Assembly: GCA_032173965.1 (NCBI GenBank)
Contig: CM063284.1
Coordinates: 65,222,863 to 65,286,862 of the forward strand
Origin: Sitta carolinensis
Taxonomy: Eukaryota; Chordata; Aves; Passeriformes; Sittidae
Direction of reading: 5' to 3'
DNA length: 64,000 nucleotides
Position numbers and translations under genes: made by a program. Position 1 is the stretch's first letter. Each line of letters begins with the position of its first letter. The notes beneath the pieces were generated by a model that saw only the letters and a list, made by a program, of their open reading frames with translations, was not told the origin of the DNA and did not search any database. Positions 1 to 13,490 of this stretch are shown here, piece by piece.

Positions 1-1625
1 CATCTGCCACCAGCATAGAAAGATCCCTGCTATTGACAATCCTTGTATTTTAGGACACCTTCCAACAGGTGCCTTCAGGCTTAGCTGAGGCATATCCGTC
101 TTCCAACACAAAATATCCACTGGAAATGCTCGGGAGGTCCAGGGACATACTGACACTTTAAGGGACAATCTCCAAGTTCTGACTGCCAAGCAGACACTTT
201 TTCTTTGGGTTCATTTCCTTGCATATTGCTATTACATTATGGCTTCGAGATTACAGGCATTTCATGGCAGATTGAAGCAGCATGTAGCTGGCTTTGGAGG
301 AGAAAGACATGGGTGTATCAGTAGTAACCATCAGTGCCATATCATTTGCAGTGGGAGTACTTTTTTAAAATCTCAGTCTATTTTAATGTTGTAAATAGGG
401 AAAGCATATGTTGTTATGTAATTGGAGAGTGAACCTAAAAAATAACCATGCAAACCGATTTCAGGAATACTGAGCTCCTCGGCTTTGCAGTGATGCTGCA
501 GCACCTTCCTTGCAGAAATGAATAACAGTTTTTTTCCTCACATGGACTGCTCTTACAGTAGGAAAGGGTTGTTGTCCACCTGGTAGCCCAGAGTGAGCAC
601 TACAGTTTAGCCATATTTTTGCACTCTGAGCAGGAACATTTTGTTTTGCAGATAGGATGGCTAATGTAGAAAGGAATTTTGCTCATATTTGAAGAAGACC
701 AAATATTTCAGACTATCTAGGTTTCTGTCTTTGCTTTTCTACTGAGCTTAACCCAAAGGCTGGGCATCATTTTCCATTTCTGTTTGCCTGGGATAATTAT
801 GTTTCACCATCTTTATGTAAAACCTTAACCTTCAGGGATGAAGAAAGTCCACTCTACTTTTGTCTCAAGCACAATTATTTTATTTGAACGAGATTTTTGA
901 AGTGGAAGATGGCTGACACAAAAGATACACTGGCCAATTTGTTAAGTGAATTTGTTTATTTCTTTCCCAGTCTTGTCTTTTCAAGCAACATCTGGATATT
1001 CTCCAGAAGGAGACTAACTGCTGGAGACAGCTTGGATTAAACCATGTGCATGTATTATTCAACTTAATGGCAGTATTGGGGAACACTACACTTTGAAGGG
1101 CCTGACAGAATTGAATGCTAAATAAAGTGGCCATTGGTGGGTCAGAAGAGATAACTCAAAAACATTTTTGATCTATAACAAAAGATACATATAAATGTTG
1201 AGCAGATGTGTTCACAAAAAATGGTAATGGTACAATTGTGTTTTCGTAAAAGATTTATTTTTTCAGTCTGTTGGCACAGTTCTTCCCAAAAGCACAATTT
1301 TCTTTATTTTCAGACTGCAGATAAGTAGAGTTTGGCCACCTCTTTTTCTAATTTACCCTGTAGCTGTGTTACCCTTTCACCTTTACAAAAACCATAATTT
1401 TAGTTCCCCAGGCACTTTACTGACACATAGTTATGAATTGTGCATGTTCAGAAGATTTTGTAAGCTAAAAAGCTGAGAATATACAAGGAAAGAAGGTAAA
1501 TAGAAGGTCAGAAAAAAACATCTCTTACCTGGCAAACTTTCAGCAAAGATGACAGCAGATCTCCTACTGCCTGAGTTTCTGAAGCTCCTTTGTATTTTGC
1601 CTTGTTGTGGCTAAGCTGTATCTGG

Positions 1626-1661
<36 letters not shown>
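1626..1661 (+). repeat. Poly-A tract, 36 A
   Basis: An uninterrupted run of 36 A followed by G and a further short A run. There is no recognisable retroposed sequence upstream, so it is listed as a simple repeat. The opposite strand reads as a poly-Phe frame, which is an artefact. Confidence 0.95.
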
Positions 1662-1663
<2 letters not shown>

Positions 1664-4600
1664 AAAATGTGAGGGAGTGAGAGAACCAGCAAGGTATATA
1701 CAAGTAATTTTCCTTCACTGCAGCAGGCCACCAATGCCCTGACAGTAGGAATACCAGCAGCACTCACTATGTCCCCGCTCATCTTGGAGCTCCTTGTATA
1801 TACTAGCTGCTTGTGTTTTGCCTACCCAGCTAAACCTCACCTTCCCAGAGTGGACACATCTACATCAACAGAAATGGTATTTCAGATCAGTGTGACTTAC
1901 TTCCATCTGGAAAAAAATGTCAGTTATGTGAATATAAGTTACTCTCATGTGAGGGTATCTGTGTGAAGGATTACCTCTTAATACAGCTATTTTAGGAAGC
2001 TGCTGCATCACTAATCAAAAAAGGAGGCACAAATTCAGTTTGTAGGGCAGAATCCTCTTGTCCAGGCCACTCGAACTTGACTCCTACTCCAGGTGTGTAC
2101 ACAAGAACAACCTCAGGTTCATCTTTACCATCTTAAACATTCTCTTTGCAAGCGTTATTTAATGCTTAATAATTCTTGCATATTTACACAAGGGAGAAAC
2201 ATTTCCATTTGTTTGCATTTCACAGTATCTCAATTTTAAGCTGTCTGGCAACTATGGACATTCACAGGCTGCCAATTACATTCAGCTTTTGGCAAAAGAA
2301 GAAGAATGTGTGTGTGAGGAATATGGCACACAAAATTAATCACCCCCACATTTAAGAGCAAAAATGCTTAGCTTTTCCCAGCACTACACAGATTTTTTTG
2401 AAGTTTCCATTTTTGTTGACATAAGCCCATTTCCTCAGGGAGAAAGTATGTGTTTCACAGACAAATGTTATGGCAGGGAATCCTCCCAGGCTGCTGCTAC
2501 CCCAGCGTGCACAGGTGCAGTCTCCCTAACGTTCCCCACAAAGGAACAGCTGGAGAAAAACATTCCAGGCAAAGGATGTGTCACTTCAGTCTTATGTCAG
2601 CCTCCAGCTGCAGTGCAACATCAGTTTCTTAGACTACATATCTAATGTCAGGGAAAAAGGCAATTAAAATTCTGGCATTGACATTGAGACAAAACATTTG
2701 CTAGTAAGCAATAGGATATTCAGCCAGGGCCTTATTCCCAAAAATGCATGTGTGCAGGCAAGAAACTTCATCTCTGAAGCTCTTACACCTTTGATCATAC
2801 AATTGGTCTAATGTTTCATCCATTTTTTACGATAATGCTCCCAAACTACCAACATGTCTAAGAAAAAAACACTAATGTTGCTTTACAGGTGAGCATAAAT
2901 GGATCTGGAAAGTGCAGAAACACAGTAGCTCATGGCTCAGAGAGGAGTGCTGCTAGAATTAAAATAAGCAATAGCTTCCTCACTAATCTGCCACCACACC
3001 TGCTCAGGAACAGGAGTCCCTGTGCCCCTGCTCTATCCATAGAATAAATCTGTGGTTCCCTGAAAATGCACTGATGGTTTGAAACACAAAAGACATGTAG
3101 CAACCCTAAGACAGAATTACTTCTTCAACTGAACATGGCAAGGTTGTAGTTAAAGAAATAAAATGAACAATAATGCTTAATCCCTTTCCACCCTGAAAAT
3201 AACGAGAGGTTAAGAGAAGAAGAAAAATGTATAGGGACAGATTGCAAAAGAAAAGTTTGAAGGAGGCATTTGAACACAGACAAAATAATAGCAAAATAAA
3301 TCAAGAGGAATTAGTTCCAAAATGAAGCCAAGAAAAGAGAGACCATACAGAGATTTGGAAAATTATGAGTATAAAACTAAACAGAGGTTATGGTGACAGG
3401 AAGCCGTTTAGTTTTATTATGTTCAGATAACACAAGCTGTAATTGTCCATGAAAGCATCCAACTGAAGGAAATTTCCACAGACAAGAGGACATTTCCCAA
3501 CAAAGAGCTGAGTATCTGAGTAAAAACCTCAAGGGACAACCAATGAACACTGGCTTATGAGCCTCATAAGGCAACACCAAAGTGGGTTTTTCCTTTTTCT
3601 TTACAGTAACATGCTGATGGGGAAGAGAGAAGCATGAGTATTGGCCATGACTGGTTGTCAGCACACAGTCTCTGCAGGGAATTGGTCTGAAAGGAGAAAC
3701 GCAGGCAGTTTTTCAAAAGCACTTGATGGTCTCCAACTGTGCCCAGTGGAGTTTAGTTTGGCCAGTGGTAATTGTTTGTGAAAAGTTCCCTCCCTAAAGT
3801 CTCACATGTTAATGGAAAGCAGACATGGAGGATATGTAAATGCCGACAAATTAGAAACAAACAGCTCTGGTCAACTGAGGCATCATTTCCTTCGCTCTGG
3901 AGTCAAACAAGGTCATACCGAGTCCACTGTGACACAGCGTCAGGAGCACAAGTGATCTCAGCAGCTCTGGGGAGATTATTCATGAGCTCAAAGCTCAGCC
4001 TAGGCTGGAGTCTGCAGCTGAGCACAAACTCTACCCAACCCTGTCTTCTCAGCCCCAGGAAGCTCACTCTTACTTGAATTCTCAACGGCAAAACGAGGAT
4101 TTAGCATTAAATAAATACACAAATTACTCAGAATAGGGGAAGTGAAAATTCCATATGGCGTTAGCAAACACTGGAAATAACATTCAGAGAGGACTATTTA
4201 TCTCAGCTTAAACTCGCGAACCTGAAATGTATCCTGGGAAACACACAACACAGGGTAGGAATCAAAGTAAAGAAGCAAGGGAATGTTCTTGTCTGCAGGA
4301 GATAAGTTAACGTGCCAATATTTGAGATAAAGTTCAGAACATGTTTAAGAATTCATATGCCAGAGTTTGTATGAGCAACGAAAAGAAATTTGTAATTTTG
4401 TAACTAATTCAGATTCACCTGAGTTCTTCAGGAAAGAGGCAAAAAAACTAAAACCAACTGGAAAATCATAATGACTGCCAAAAAGAGACACAAAGGACTT
4501 TAAAATTGAATGTTTGGAAGCAGAATTCAGGCTAAAAGTGTGATTAGTTAACTAAATGTCTCTGATAATTTTGAAAGTCCCATCGTTTTTATCTTTTCAC

Positions 4601-5190
4601 TAAAGAAAGAAACAAAAAAAATTCTGGTCTTGCAAAATTTGTAATCTGAAAGCTTTCCTCAACAAACAGAGGTTTTTAGACAAATAAATACATTAATATT
4701 TCAAAGAATATAAAAATAGTACCAACAGGATCTCTGCCAAGAATATGGAAAAGGTCTCTCATTCAGTTTGGTTCATTGATAGCCTGATCAGTACACACAG
4801 CTATTGTTTTAGCCTGTTTTCCTTACCTTGAAGTGAAATAGGGGGATTCTTTCCCTCCCTCTGTGATAATTATTTTTGACAGTTTCACTGTTTATATATG
4901 AAACTGAGAAACTGTTAATTGAAATAAAAAAAATGAGTCACTGTTTCCAGCAAGTTTTGCCAATGTTTTGATCTGTGTCAATCTGAGCTTAATTATTAAG
5001 TTTTCTTTAAAGGAAGAAGCAAAACCTATATTTTAATTTGGCCCCATACAAATACCGCGCTCCTCAAACACACGTCAGTTGAAGAATATGAAATGCTGCT
5101 AAGTAGGATTGAAAATACATTTAATGACTATGCACCAGAGACTATGGTTAAAAATAATGCAGATGAGAAAATACATCTTTTTCCATCTTC

Positions 5191-5212
5191 TTTTTTTTTT
5201 TTTTTTTTTTTT
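5191..5212 (+). repeat. Poly-T tract, 22 T
   Basis: An uninterrupted T run. No flanking retroelement is recognisable. Confidence 0.95.
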
Positions 5213-8100
5213 AGAGAGGGATATGAGGAGCCTTTATAGCCTTTCAGCAAATCTGATTAACCATGATATATGGTCTATCACTAATGATGTTGCCAAAGTC
5301 AACGTCTCTGGGCTGTGAGAGGGAAATCATGTGGAAAGCCAACTGTGTGTCGTAGGCAATGGGCAGGCTCCGCGCCCTGTAGCCATCCACACATTCCCCT
5401 GGTGTCTGCTCTACAAATACACATCTGCTGTCATAAACTCGCTCGGGTATTCGATAGAAATTCCTCTGTGATTTTACTGCTAATGCACAAATTCAGCTTG
5501 GCAGAGAAAGACTCTGGGATAGCATAAGTGCAAGGGAAGAGTTTCCCACATGTTTATGAGCCTGGGGTGTATGTGTACATGAGAAGGAATTGGGAGGGGC
5601 AGAAAGGAAAAATGAAAAAAACCAAACCTTTATATCCACAAAGGAGAAAGAATAAATGTGGGGTTTTTTTAATTATCCTGGGGGTGCTTGAGGAAGCTGA
5701 GAATTGTTGTAGAAATCTGTCTCAAGAAGGCATTTTCACAGCAAATTTAAATGACTCTACAAAAAACACACATCTAATTAATATAAATGGCAAAATATAT
5801 TTTAAAAGTTACAATTATTTGAATGGAAACACAGTACACAGTCATGGGCCAGTGACATCACCATACTTGGGAAGAAAGCAGCTTGCAGCTTTCCTATGCC
5901 ACGAAAAAAATATTTTTTTTCATTTGTTTTTCCAAATCAGGATAGCTCCAAGACCTTTTTTATTTTGTTTGCAAAACCAGAGGCAGACAGTCTCGCTCCC
6001 AAATGCTTTTGCTGTCCTTGGACATGGAAACGCTCTTAAAAGCAATGGAAAGCTCATTGAATCAGGAAGAGCAGAAATTTCAACCTACCCTAAACTCCTG
6101 GCTATTCCCAAAAGCAGCCAAATTTTCCAGTTTTGCCAGTAACTTTCATGCTTCTATTGATTTGTAGGCCCCTGAATGTTTTCTCAAACTCCTACATAAG
6201 TGGAGGAGCCTGACAAAAACAAGTAGTAAAGCATATCAGCCTTTTCTAGACCAGCACAGACTAAAAAGCAGATCTCCCAGCAATCTTTTGCAGGCACTAC
6301 CAGCCTGCTGCTCAGCAGCAATGCCAATGCACGGCATGTTTGAGTAGCAGACTGCCCCTCACCACCCCCAGCCTCTCCCTGTGACCATATCCTGCTGTCC
6401 ACATGTTGTCTGTGTGCTGCTGCAGTGTATGTGCCTCCCAGCATGGAGCTACATCTCTCTTGTGGAGCACTGAGCCATTCACCCCTGGTCATGGACCCAA
6501 TGGACATGGAACACTTGTCCATCACAGTCAGCACTGCATCGACCTCTTCTGCCTTTGAAACTTCTCATTTTCCTTTCTTCTCTAGAGGCAACAGCACATT
6601 CAGTGCATTCACAGTTTCTATGCCTGCCATTGGGCTGCTTCACTGTTCATACTTTCTGGCTTTTTGTGCTGCTCTTTCCTGGGCATGCTCCAAAATACCT
6701 GTCAAAATGAGGTGCTCTAAATCAGCATGCCAGCCAAAAGCTTAGGCTAAAGCCTAAAAATGAGGACAAGGTGCAGGTTTTCCATCACTGCTGCCTTGCC
6801 ATGGGCATTTTGGGTTTTGTTCAAGGACAAACTATTGTTCAACTATGGAAAATAAACTCTTTTAAATCTTTTTGAAAGCGGCTTAACACATAGATTTCTG
6901 ACTAAATAAGTTACAGGGATTATATATGAAAACTGTGTGCATTGAAGATATTTTTCTGGTTAAATGAATCCAGGAATCACTTGTATTGATATGAGACCTC
7001 TGCAATCAACCAAACAGGTTGTCGAGCTGAAGGACATAATTATGAAACAAAACAAAAGAAGAAAAGAAGAAGAAAATCCCAGTGCCAATGACTGAGAAGA
7101 ACTGGAACATCAAAGAAATATTTTCTCTTTTCTCTGATAAAGGATAACTGAGGTGGAATGGTTATTTTGATAGTAGAATAGCAAGGTATGAATAGCAGCT
7201 CCTGGGTGTAGTAGGAGGGCTAAGGGAGGGCACTCAGCTTCCAGGGAATGGTCACTTGGAAGCATCAGACAAAAGTGGATGTCGATCTCTTAAACAAATA
7301 ACTAAATGCATGCATGCTCTTTATAGCTCACTGTGCATTTAAAGAATTTAAGGTGTATTTTTCACAACCTATAGCACAAATATACAACAATAAAACTATG
7401 ACACCGTATTACCATATCCTGATCACAGTTTCTGAAAAATATATACATTAAAAATGTTAGAACCATTTCCCTGGGACCAGAGGAATCTTCATACCAAACA
7501 CCCAGCAGGTTATGCCTTTAGGGAGAAAGACAAAAAAAATCTTTAGTTTGACATTTTTTCTATTTAAAAGTCTATCTTTCTCTGTTGCCCTCCTCCCATA
7601 CCTCCCCCATCTACCCATGAAACTAATTACTTAATTAGCAGGAATTTAATCAACTAATCAGCTACATTTGTTGCTATAGTTTTCTCCTCCTGCATTTCAT
7701 TGACTAGCTTTGCTTTGTTGTTCCCCAGCATTGTTTAAGCCATCTGTCCTAGGTATTGCAATTTGAAGTTATTATTTGCTTGCACAGGGAATACAAAATT
7801 TTCAGTGGGGAAATTTCACCCAGGCAAATTATTTTCTGAAATAGTTACAAATCAGTCAAAAATTTGAGGCATTAGCATCCCATGAATCCCTGCATTGGCC
7901 ATTTAACATTTGAGCCCAGAAGGCTTTTTGCTGTGCTCCCAACATACCCACAGTGAGGACCATCCCTCTTGGAGGCAGCTCCTCACCACAAAACAGTCAG
8001 TGCCACTAAACTGTCTACCCAGAGCTGAAAATCCTCCATGCTCAGTTATCATTAAAGTCCTTGAAACTGAAGTTACAATTCAAACTCTTCAACAAGAAGG

Positions 8101-8120
8101 AAAAAAAAAAAAAAAAAAAA
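8101..8120 (+). repeat. Poly-A tract, 20 A
   Basis: An uninterrupted A run preceded by AAGAAGG and followed by GACAGAGAG, about 600 bases upstream of an ADTRP exon acceptor. Confidence 0.95.
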
Positions 8121-8745
8121 GACAGAGAGAAGTAAAATGCATTTCTCCATCAATTTAACTCCTTTCTGACTCTGAGACAAGCTTGTTTGAGTCCCTTCAT
8201 CACCTTCAATCACAGCTAACTGAAGTCTCCTGTATGTTTACAGCCCCACTTTTCCATTTACAAAGGGAAGCACAACAAACTGGGATTGCACTGAAGCAAG
8301 TAATAAATGACACTATATAAAATACAATAATGACTAGAAGAGAACATGAAGGCAATTCAGCAATTGCTTAGTGAGTTCAAGGAGCACTCTCCTGACATCC
8401 TCAACCACACATAATGATAGGGTTCAATATCTTTAGTACTCTAATGGGAATTATAAAAAAAAAACATTGCATTATAAAATGCAAAAGGAGAGCTCAGCTA
8501 TTATAAACATAGACCATGCTACAGGCATACCTCATTTTTACATCATATTAAAGAGAAAATTTTTGTGCTTATTACTTTAGGGGCACTCCTTCCCTGTAAA
8601 AAATGAAGTATGTACGTTTCTATACAATTATACTCAGTATTGTTAAGTAATTTTTTGCTTCTGAGCAGGTGCCTGAACTTTGTGATCAGCAATGACTGAA
8701 GGAGAGGCACTGTGATCTGTCAGTGACAGACTCTTTTTTCCTCAG

Positions 8746-8861
8746 CACACAGCTGTATTGCCATTTGCTCTCCTGGAAATTTTTGCTTTGCCGCATCGTT
8801 ACCCAGCAAAGAAGAAGGGATTGATCCTACTGGGATTTGTCGCTTTTCTGTACATCAGTTG
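8746..8861 (+). CDS. ADTRP: ADTRP, internal coding exon with catalytic histidine
   Basis: This exon encodes an internal segment of androgen-dependent TFPI-regulating protein, a multi-pass membrane protein of the AIG1/FAR-17a family. Family members hydrolyse fatty acid esters of hydroxy fatty acids; ADTRP is also linked to tissue factor pathway inhibitor expression in endothelium. The exon follows a pyrimidine-rich acceptor (CTTTTTTCCTCAG) and ends at the donor GTAAGA. It is 116 bases, entering in phase 0 and leaving two bases into a Trp codon. The translation begins HTAVLPFALLEI and continues through PHRYPAKKKGL to YIS. The first residue aligns with the catalytic His of the family (His134 in AIG1, His131 in human ADTRP), so the active site is retained. 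The YPxKKxGL segment fits ADTRP better than AIG1, whose equivalent is YPSRSSGL. The segment is mostly hydrophobic, consistent with membrane spans. Confidence 0.9.
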
Positions 8862-11800
8862 GTAAGAACTTAAGTATTTTTTCTTCAAGAAATCTACTTT
8901 CAAAAATGAGGCCAAATGCTGTACTTTAGATCCAAAGTTCCCACCCAAACACATGGAGGACAGCAGTCTTTTCTGTGGAGAAATCGTTTAAACTTCAGCT
9001 GAGACCCATGAAAACTATTTCCAAACTTAAGCAAGGCATGTTTCTTCAAACATAATACAGGTTCTGAGACTTTACATAGTGTCTCCTGCTGTAGTAAAGC
9101 CTCTTATAGGAAAGTAAATAAATTGCCATAAATTTGGATAATTTGAGTAATTTCTTATGGGCCGGAGTTTTTACTACTACCCATACCATCAAATTTACCT
9201 CCAATCGCTGTCCTACTCACTGCAAAACCACCAAATCCCAAAAGGTCTGGGGGTCATGGGAGCAGGAGAGGAATAAAACTCAGTTTAGAGTTTGGCAGGG
9301 ACATGTGGCTGTTTTTAGAAACTTGAGACAGAAAATAATCCTCAGAGCCAGGTGCAAACTGGTGGGTAGCGAGGAGGCATCTGCCCACTCCACTACCTCC
9401 CACTCCATCAGTGGACACTGCCCACATTTCCAGCAATGCACCAGTTGATCCCCAACCTGTTGGAGAATGAACCTGAGAGAACAAACTATATCTAATCAGA
9501 ACTTCCCACAGCTCATAGCCATCTGCCCACCTGCTCTGTGTGTGTCATGCACCCCTGGAGTGGGTTTGCTCATTGCATCCTGGCTGCAGGGCTGGGATAT
9601 GGAGGCACTGCCACCCCATGTAACTATGGGCAGCTGCCAACACTTCAAAGATCTCAGAGGATGCCTTATATTGAGACCCAACTCAAGAAAGGGGCTGCAT
9701 AATTTCAGGGTATGCTGTGATACAACTTTCCAGAGCCGAGGAAACATCCAGGCTCTAGGGTAGAGAATACAGAACATCTGTATAACAAGAAGGGGATACT
9801 GGTAAGTGAGGAAGTGACTTGTCCTCATGCAAAGTCTTCTGAGAAGTCACTGGAACTATGAGGAAACCCATCCTTCTCATTCCTACTCACCAGTTCTCAC
9901 TCTCAGCTAGAGACCATCTTCAGCCCAGTGAGTGAAAATCTGAAATAGAAAATAAACTGTTCATATTAAACACTGGAGTAACTTGAAATCCATCAGAGTG
10001 GCTGTGGAAACAGGGGACTTCACTGATATATTACATAAACAAATTAGGAGCCATTTATTCTAATCCAGCCTAGAGCCAAATAGGATTACGACCATGGCTT
10101 CCTAAATTCCTTTATGTTCTGATTCACTCAGTTGCTTAATGCCAGCTTTGTTTTGCTTGTCTTATGACAACATTTGGGTTTTACTGTCTTTGAGACCAGA
10201 CTGCTCTTACAGCCATGTGAGCCATGCTTTCCCCTAAAATCCCTATCAGCTGAGCAATTCATCCCTCAAGAGACATGGCTCATATCAGGATCTGAATCCA
10301 CACCAAAGGATGAAGAGCAATACAAGCATCAACACATTTGAGCCCTCCCAGTACCTTCTGTGAGTTGGTGCTGCATTGTGTTGCCAGAGTCCTGAGTGAA
10401 AGGTAGTCCCTTAGAGTGCTTGTCCCCTGAGTGCCAGGGCCCTGATACCTGGATAAAATATATTAGGATATCAATACAATTTCCAAATCAGCAAGGAACC
10501 TTCTGCCTGCTTGCTTTTCACCTCCACTTTGTGGCTCCCTGGAAACCACAGACAACAGCTTTTGACCAACAGAAAAACTTTCTGGCCCATGCACTGAAAT
10601 CTCAGCACACGTACACACTTTACTGTTGGTGCTACAGCCTGGTGGTTTAATAGCCCCACTTGGGCACCATGTGTTCACAAGTAACAGAGTCCTTCCTCCA
10701 AGCCTCTCTGTGGACTGTCACTGCCACTGCTGCAGTGCTGATGTGCTGAGAAGTGACTGGTCCCTCTAAGGCAGCAGAGAAACTGAGCAGCCAGTTACAC
10801 CTTGCACCAAACACCTGCCTCTGAGCAGGGTGTCACTGTGGCTTTGAACACCCTGCACAGGCATTTATTTGAGTTTGAAAACACAGATTGGAATGCTCCA
10901 TATATGAGACACACCAGCTGGCCAAATTGTATTAGGATATCCTAGTTTCTTGTTATATAAAAGAAAGGTGGTTGTCACTGTCTGTTTTAAATGTTGGAGA
11001 AACAATATGGAAAGAGGAGTCCTGTGCAGTGAAGAACACGTTGTCATTTGCAGAGGCTCCACTTAGCACCTGGACGTCAGTGTTTCTGCTCAGCCTCTCA
11101 GGGGCCTTTCCAGCAGGCTTTTTTTCTTTTTTTTTTTTTTTTTAATTACTTAGGTGTTTCACAGTTCTGTTGGTTAGATGAAAGAATCTTGAATCATGAA
11201 AATGAGTCCCTACATTTAAATATTTCAATGCTCAGTCTAGACAGCTCTACTATCAATCCCCTCCATTCCTCCACTCTATCCCTTAGGTGAGGATAGTAAA
11301 TCTTAATTTACAGGCAAGAGAAAACCACCTTTTTATGCCCCACTCCTTCCTTCTTTTACTAGAGAAAGGAAGAAGCAGCTATTCAGCCTTTTTTTCCCCT
11401 CCTTATCATTCTCCCATTCCTCAGTGTCATGACACAGTTTCAGGATAGTGTGGCATCCCATTTGTCACTCCTCTTTGAGGCATGATGCTCAGTGTAAGGT
11501 AGCAGTCTGAGTGCCATCAGAAAAAATTGTGATTGCATTCCCACGTTAGCACTGGTAGTGGAAAGCATGACATAATTCAGAGATTTTTATTTTTTTTTTT
11601 TTAATAAAGATTTAAACCTTTTAGGACCATTTATACCCAAAAGTTTGTTTCAGGAAGTACTGTCTTTGTTAAAATATACACCCTGATAAAAACCAGTAGA
11701 CTTACCCTATTTTTAAATTCTTTATATAATCAATACATATATAAATAATTTTACTCACAAAAAAAAGTATTTTTTTCCTATACTTAATATACAAAGATCA

Positions 11801-12626
11801 CTTTTATATTCTTAAGTTCAGGCATTCTCTTCCAACCACTCTTATGAGCCATAAACAATGAACATATTACCAGTGAACTGACAGCCACTACAAGATACTT
11901 TCTGAGAGAATAAAAAAAGACAGAAAGAGAGGGCACAATTAGAAGAAAAGAAACCCTATAAAGCAGCTATATTAATCCTCTTCCTTTTCCTTTTTTTCCA
12001 AACCATGCTTTCCAAACAGTTCTGGCACAAAAGAGTGAAGCAGCCACATCTGTTTCCCACCTAACCATTCCACATCTCCTTCTCTTACAAAAAAAAAAAA
12101 AAGGTGCTGGAGAATTTCCTTTGCCCTCTCACCTCCTGAAAACTTCTTTCCACCCATCAAAACAGTGGTCAACAGCAGAAGGATTGAGACAGGAAGGAAC
12201 AGCTCTGTGTCTCCACAGGCTCTAAGGATCTGGATAGGGGCTGAAAAGCTGTTGTATCTAAAGAGCAAACAAGTGAGAGCTTATTTGAATAAGCTTCACT
12301 TAGCATAGCCAAGTGCACATCCCTGTTCCTGAACATTTTGCTGTTTTACTGTGCTTTTACTGCTGTTAATAGCCAATGCCACCAGGGTGACAGCAGAATA
12401 CTGTGTGCATTTCAACCTGCATTGAAACCCATCTAATTTAGCACTGGCTCAAGTGTACTTCACAGCAAATAGCCCAGGCGCTGAGGAGATGTATTGACAG
12501 CCAAGCTAATTTTCTCTGTATCAAGCCTGTTTTGATAACTCAGCCCCTCAGGAGCTGGAAATTTTGAAGTGGTTCTTCTAACTGAATGGTCCTAACCAAA
12601 GGTAATTTCTCTCCTTCCTTGCCTAG
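8862..12626 (+). other. ADTRP intron
   Basis: A GT-AG intron between the two secure ADTRP exons, bounded by GTAAGA and a CCTAG acceptor. It holds ordinary AT-rich sequence with short A/T runs (for example T-rich 11120-11144 and 11588-11602). I see no exon or recognisable mobile element in it. Open frames on both strands at 9134-9828 look like chance frames. Confidence 0.85.
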
Positions 12627-12778
12627 GGTCCTGTGGATTTATTCTGTAACAGGAGAGTGGGTATATCCTCTCTTTGCATTGTTCAGCCCCCCAGGGCTAG
12701 CAGCCTTTTTTGCCGGTAGCCTTGCCATCATCATCTCCTTCTACAACTTTGGAGAGTTCCTCAACCGTATGATATGGG
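12627..12778 (+). CDS. ADTRP: ADTRP, penultimate coding exon
   Basis: This exon continues the same reading frame. Its first base completes the Trp codon split from 8861. The translation then reads VLWIYSVTGEWVYPLFALFS, then PPGLAAFF, a hydrophobic stretch, and FGEFLNRMIW. TGxWVYP, GLAAFF and LGE-like FGExLN are conserved landmarks of the ADTRP/AIG1 family in the same order and spacing. GLAAFF again favours ADTRP over AIG1. The acceptor is CTTGCCTAG and the donor is GTCAGT. The exon is 152 bases and ends one base into a codon (G), the same phase as the human Trp-Gly junction. The segment forms the last transmembrane spans before a short cytosolic tail. Confidence 0.9.
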
Positions 12779-13428
12779 GTCAGTCCAAGTTTTCTTCATT
12801 ACTTCTGTGCATATGAAAAACATACCCTAAAATGAATTGCTGTGATTGCCCAAGCAGGCATAGTACACTGGGGAGGTGTTGGGGTGGTGGCGTTGGGGTG
12901 TCAGATAGTGACTCTTGGGTCCTGCCTGCGTGATACCAAATAGAGAACAAATCGGAGCAAGGATCCCAACTCTACCAGGTTGGACCAGCTTCCTCTAACT
13001 TGGCTTAAGAAGCACCTCTTACCAGTGAAATCACTGGATTTTGAATTCCTGCTCAAATTCCTGCTTCTTCCAGAGAAGCCACATGTCTTGGGCTAAAACT
13101 CTTACACCTGCATCACATGTTGTCAGACTAGGGAATAGCAGTGTTTACTGCAAATTTACAGGAATGCATTAGTGTATCCAAGCAAAAGCACTGTGGCAGC
13201 AGCTCCATGACTATAACAGCATTTTGGAAAGTTTTACAAACTGCTGAGAAATTTTCCGTTCTGCTTTGGTAGTGGTATAACCTGTAGTGACCTAAAAAAA
13301 TGAAAAGCAGCTTCCTTGGACATAATGGGCAGTTTGAGAGAAAAAAAAAAAAAGTAGTTTAGGAAAGCATATTAACAAGTGGAAAAAAGAGAGAACTGAG
13401 GAAGCACCTTTGGGGATTTGGCATGGAA

Positions 13429-13459
<31 letters not shown>

Positions 13460-13490
13460 GTTGTTGTTGTTGTTTATTATTATTTCTGTC
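13429..13490 (+). repeat. Compound (ATT)n-(GTT)n microsatellite
   Basis: About ten ATT units run into five GTT units and then back to TTA units. On the - strand it reads as a run of Asn codons inside a spurious open frame. It sits in the ADTRP intron. Confidence 0.95.

Larger units (their letters stand above)
1..8745 (+). other. Probable ADTRP intron (upstream part), no exon recognised
   Basis: This stretch precedes the first recognisable ADTRP exon. Because that exon begins in the middle of the protein, the stretch should be intronic, possibly with an unrecognised upstream exon. I looked for the conserved family segment that precedes the catalytic histidine (Tyr-Pro-Lys ... Trp-Leu-Asn-His) on the + strand and did not find it. 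Homopolymer runs are present. The longest open frame of the window (5528-6142) lies here but resembles nothing I know. The intron assignment is inference from the gene structure; the absence of exons is only as good as reading by eye. Confidence 0.5.

Noticed and set aside
8746..12778. Assignment of these exons to AIG1 instead of ADTRP
   Set aside because: The segments YPAKKKGL and GLAAFF match ADTRP and not AIG1, and the neighbouring TMEM170B fits the ADTRP locus.
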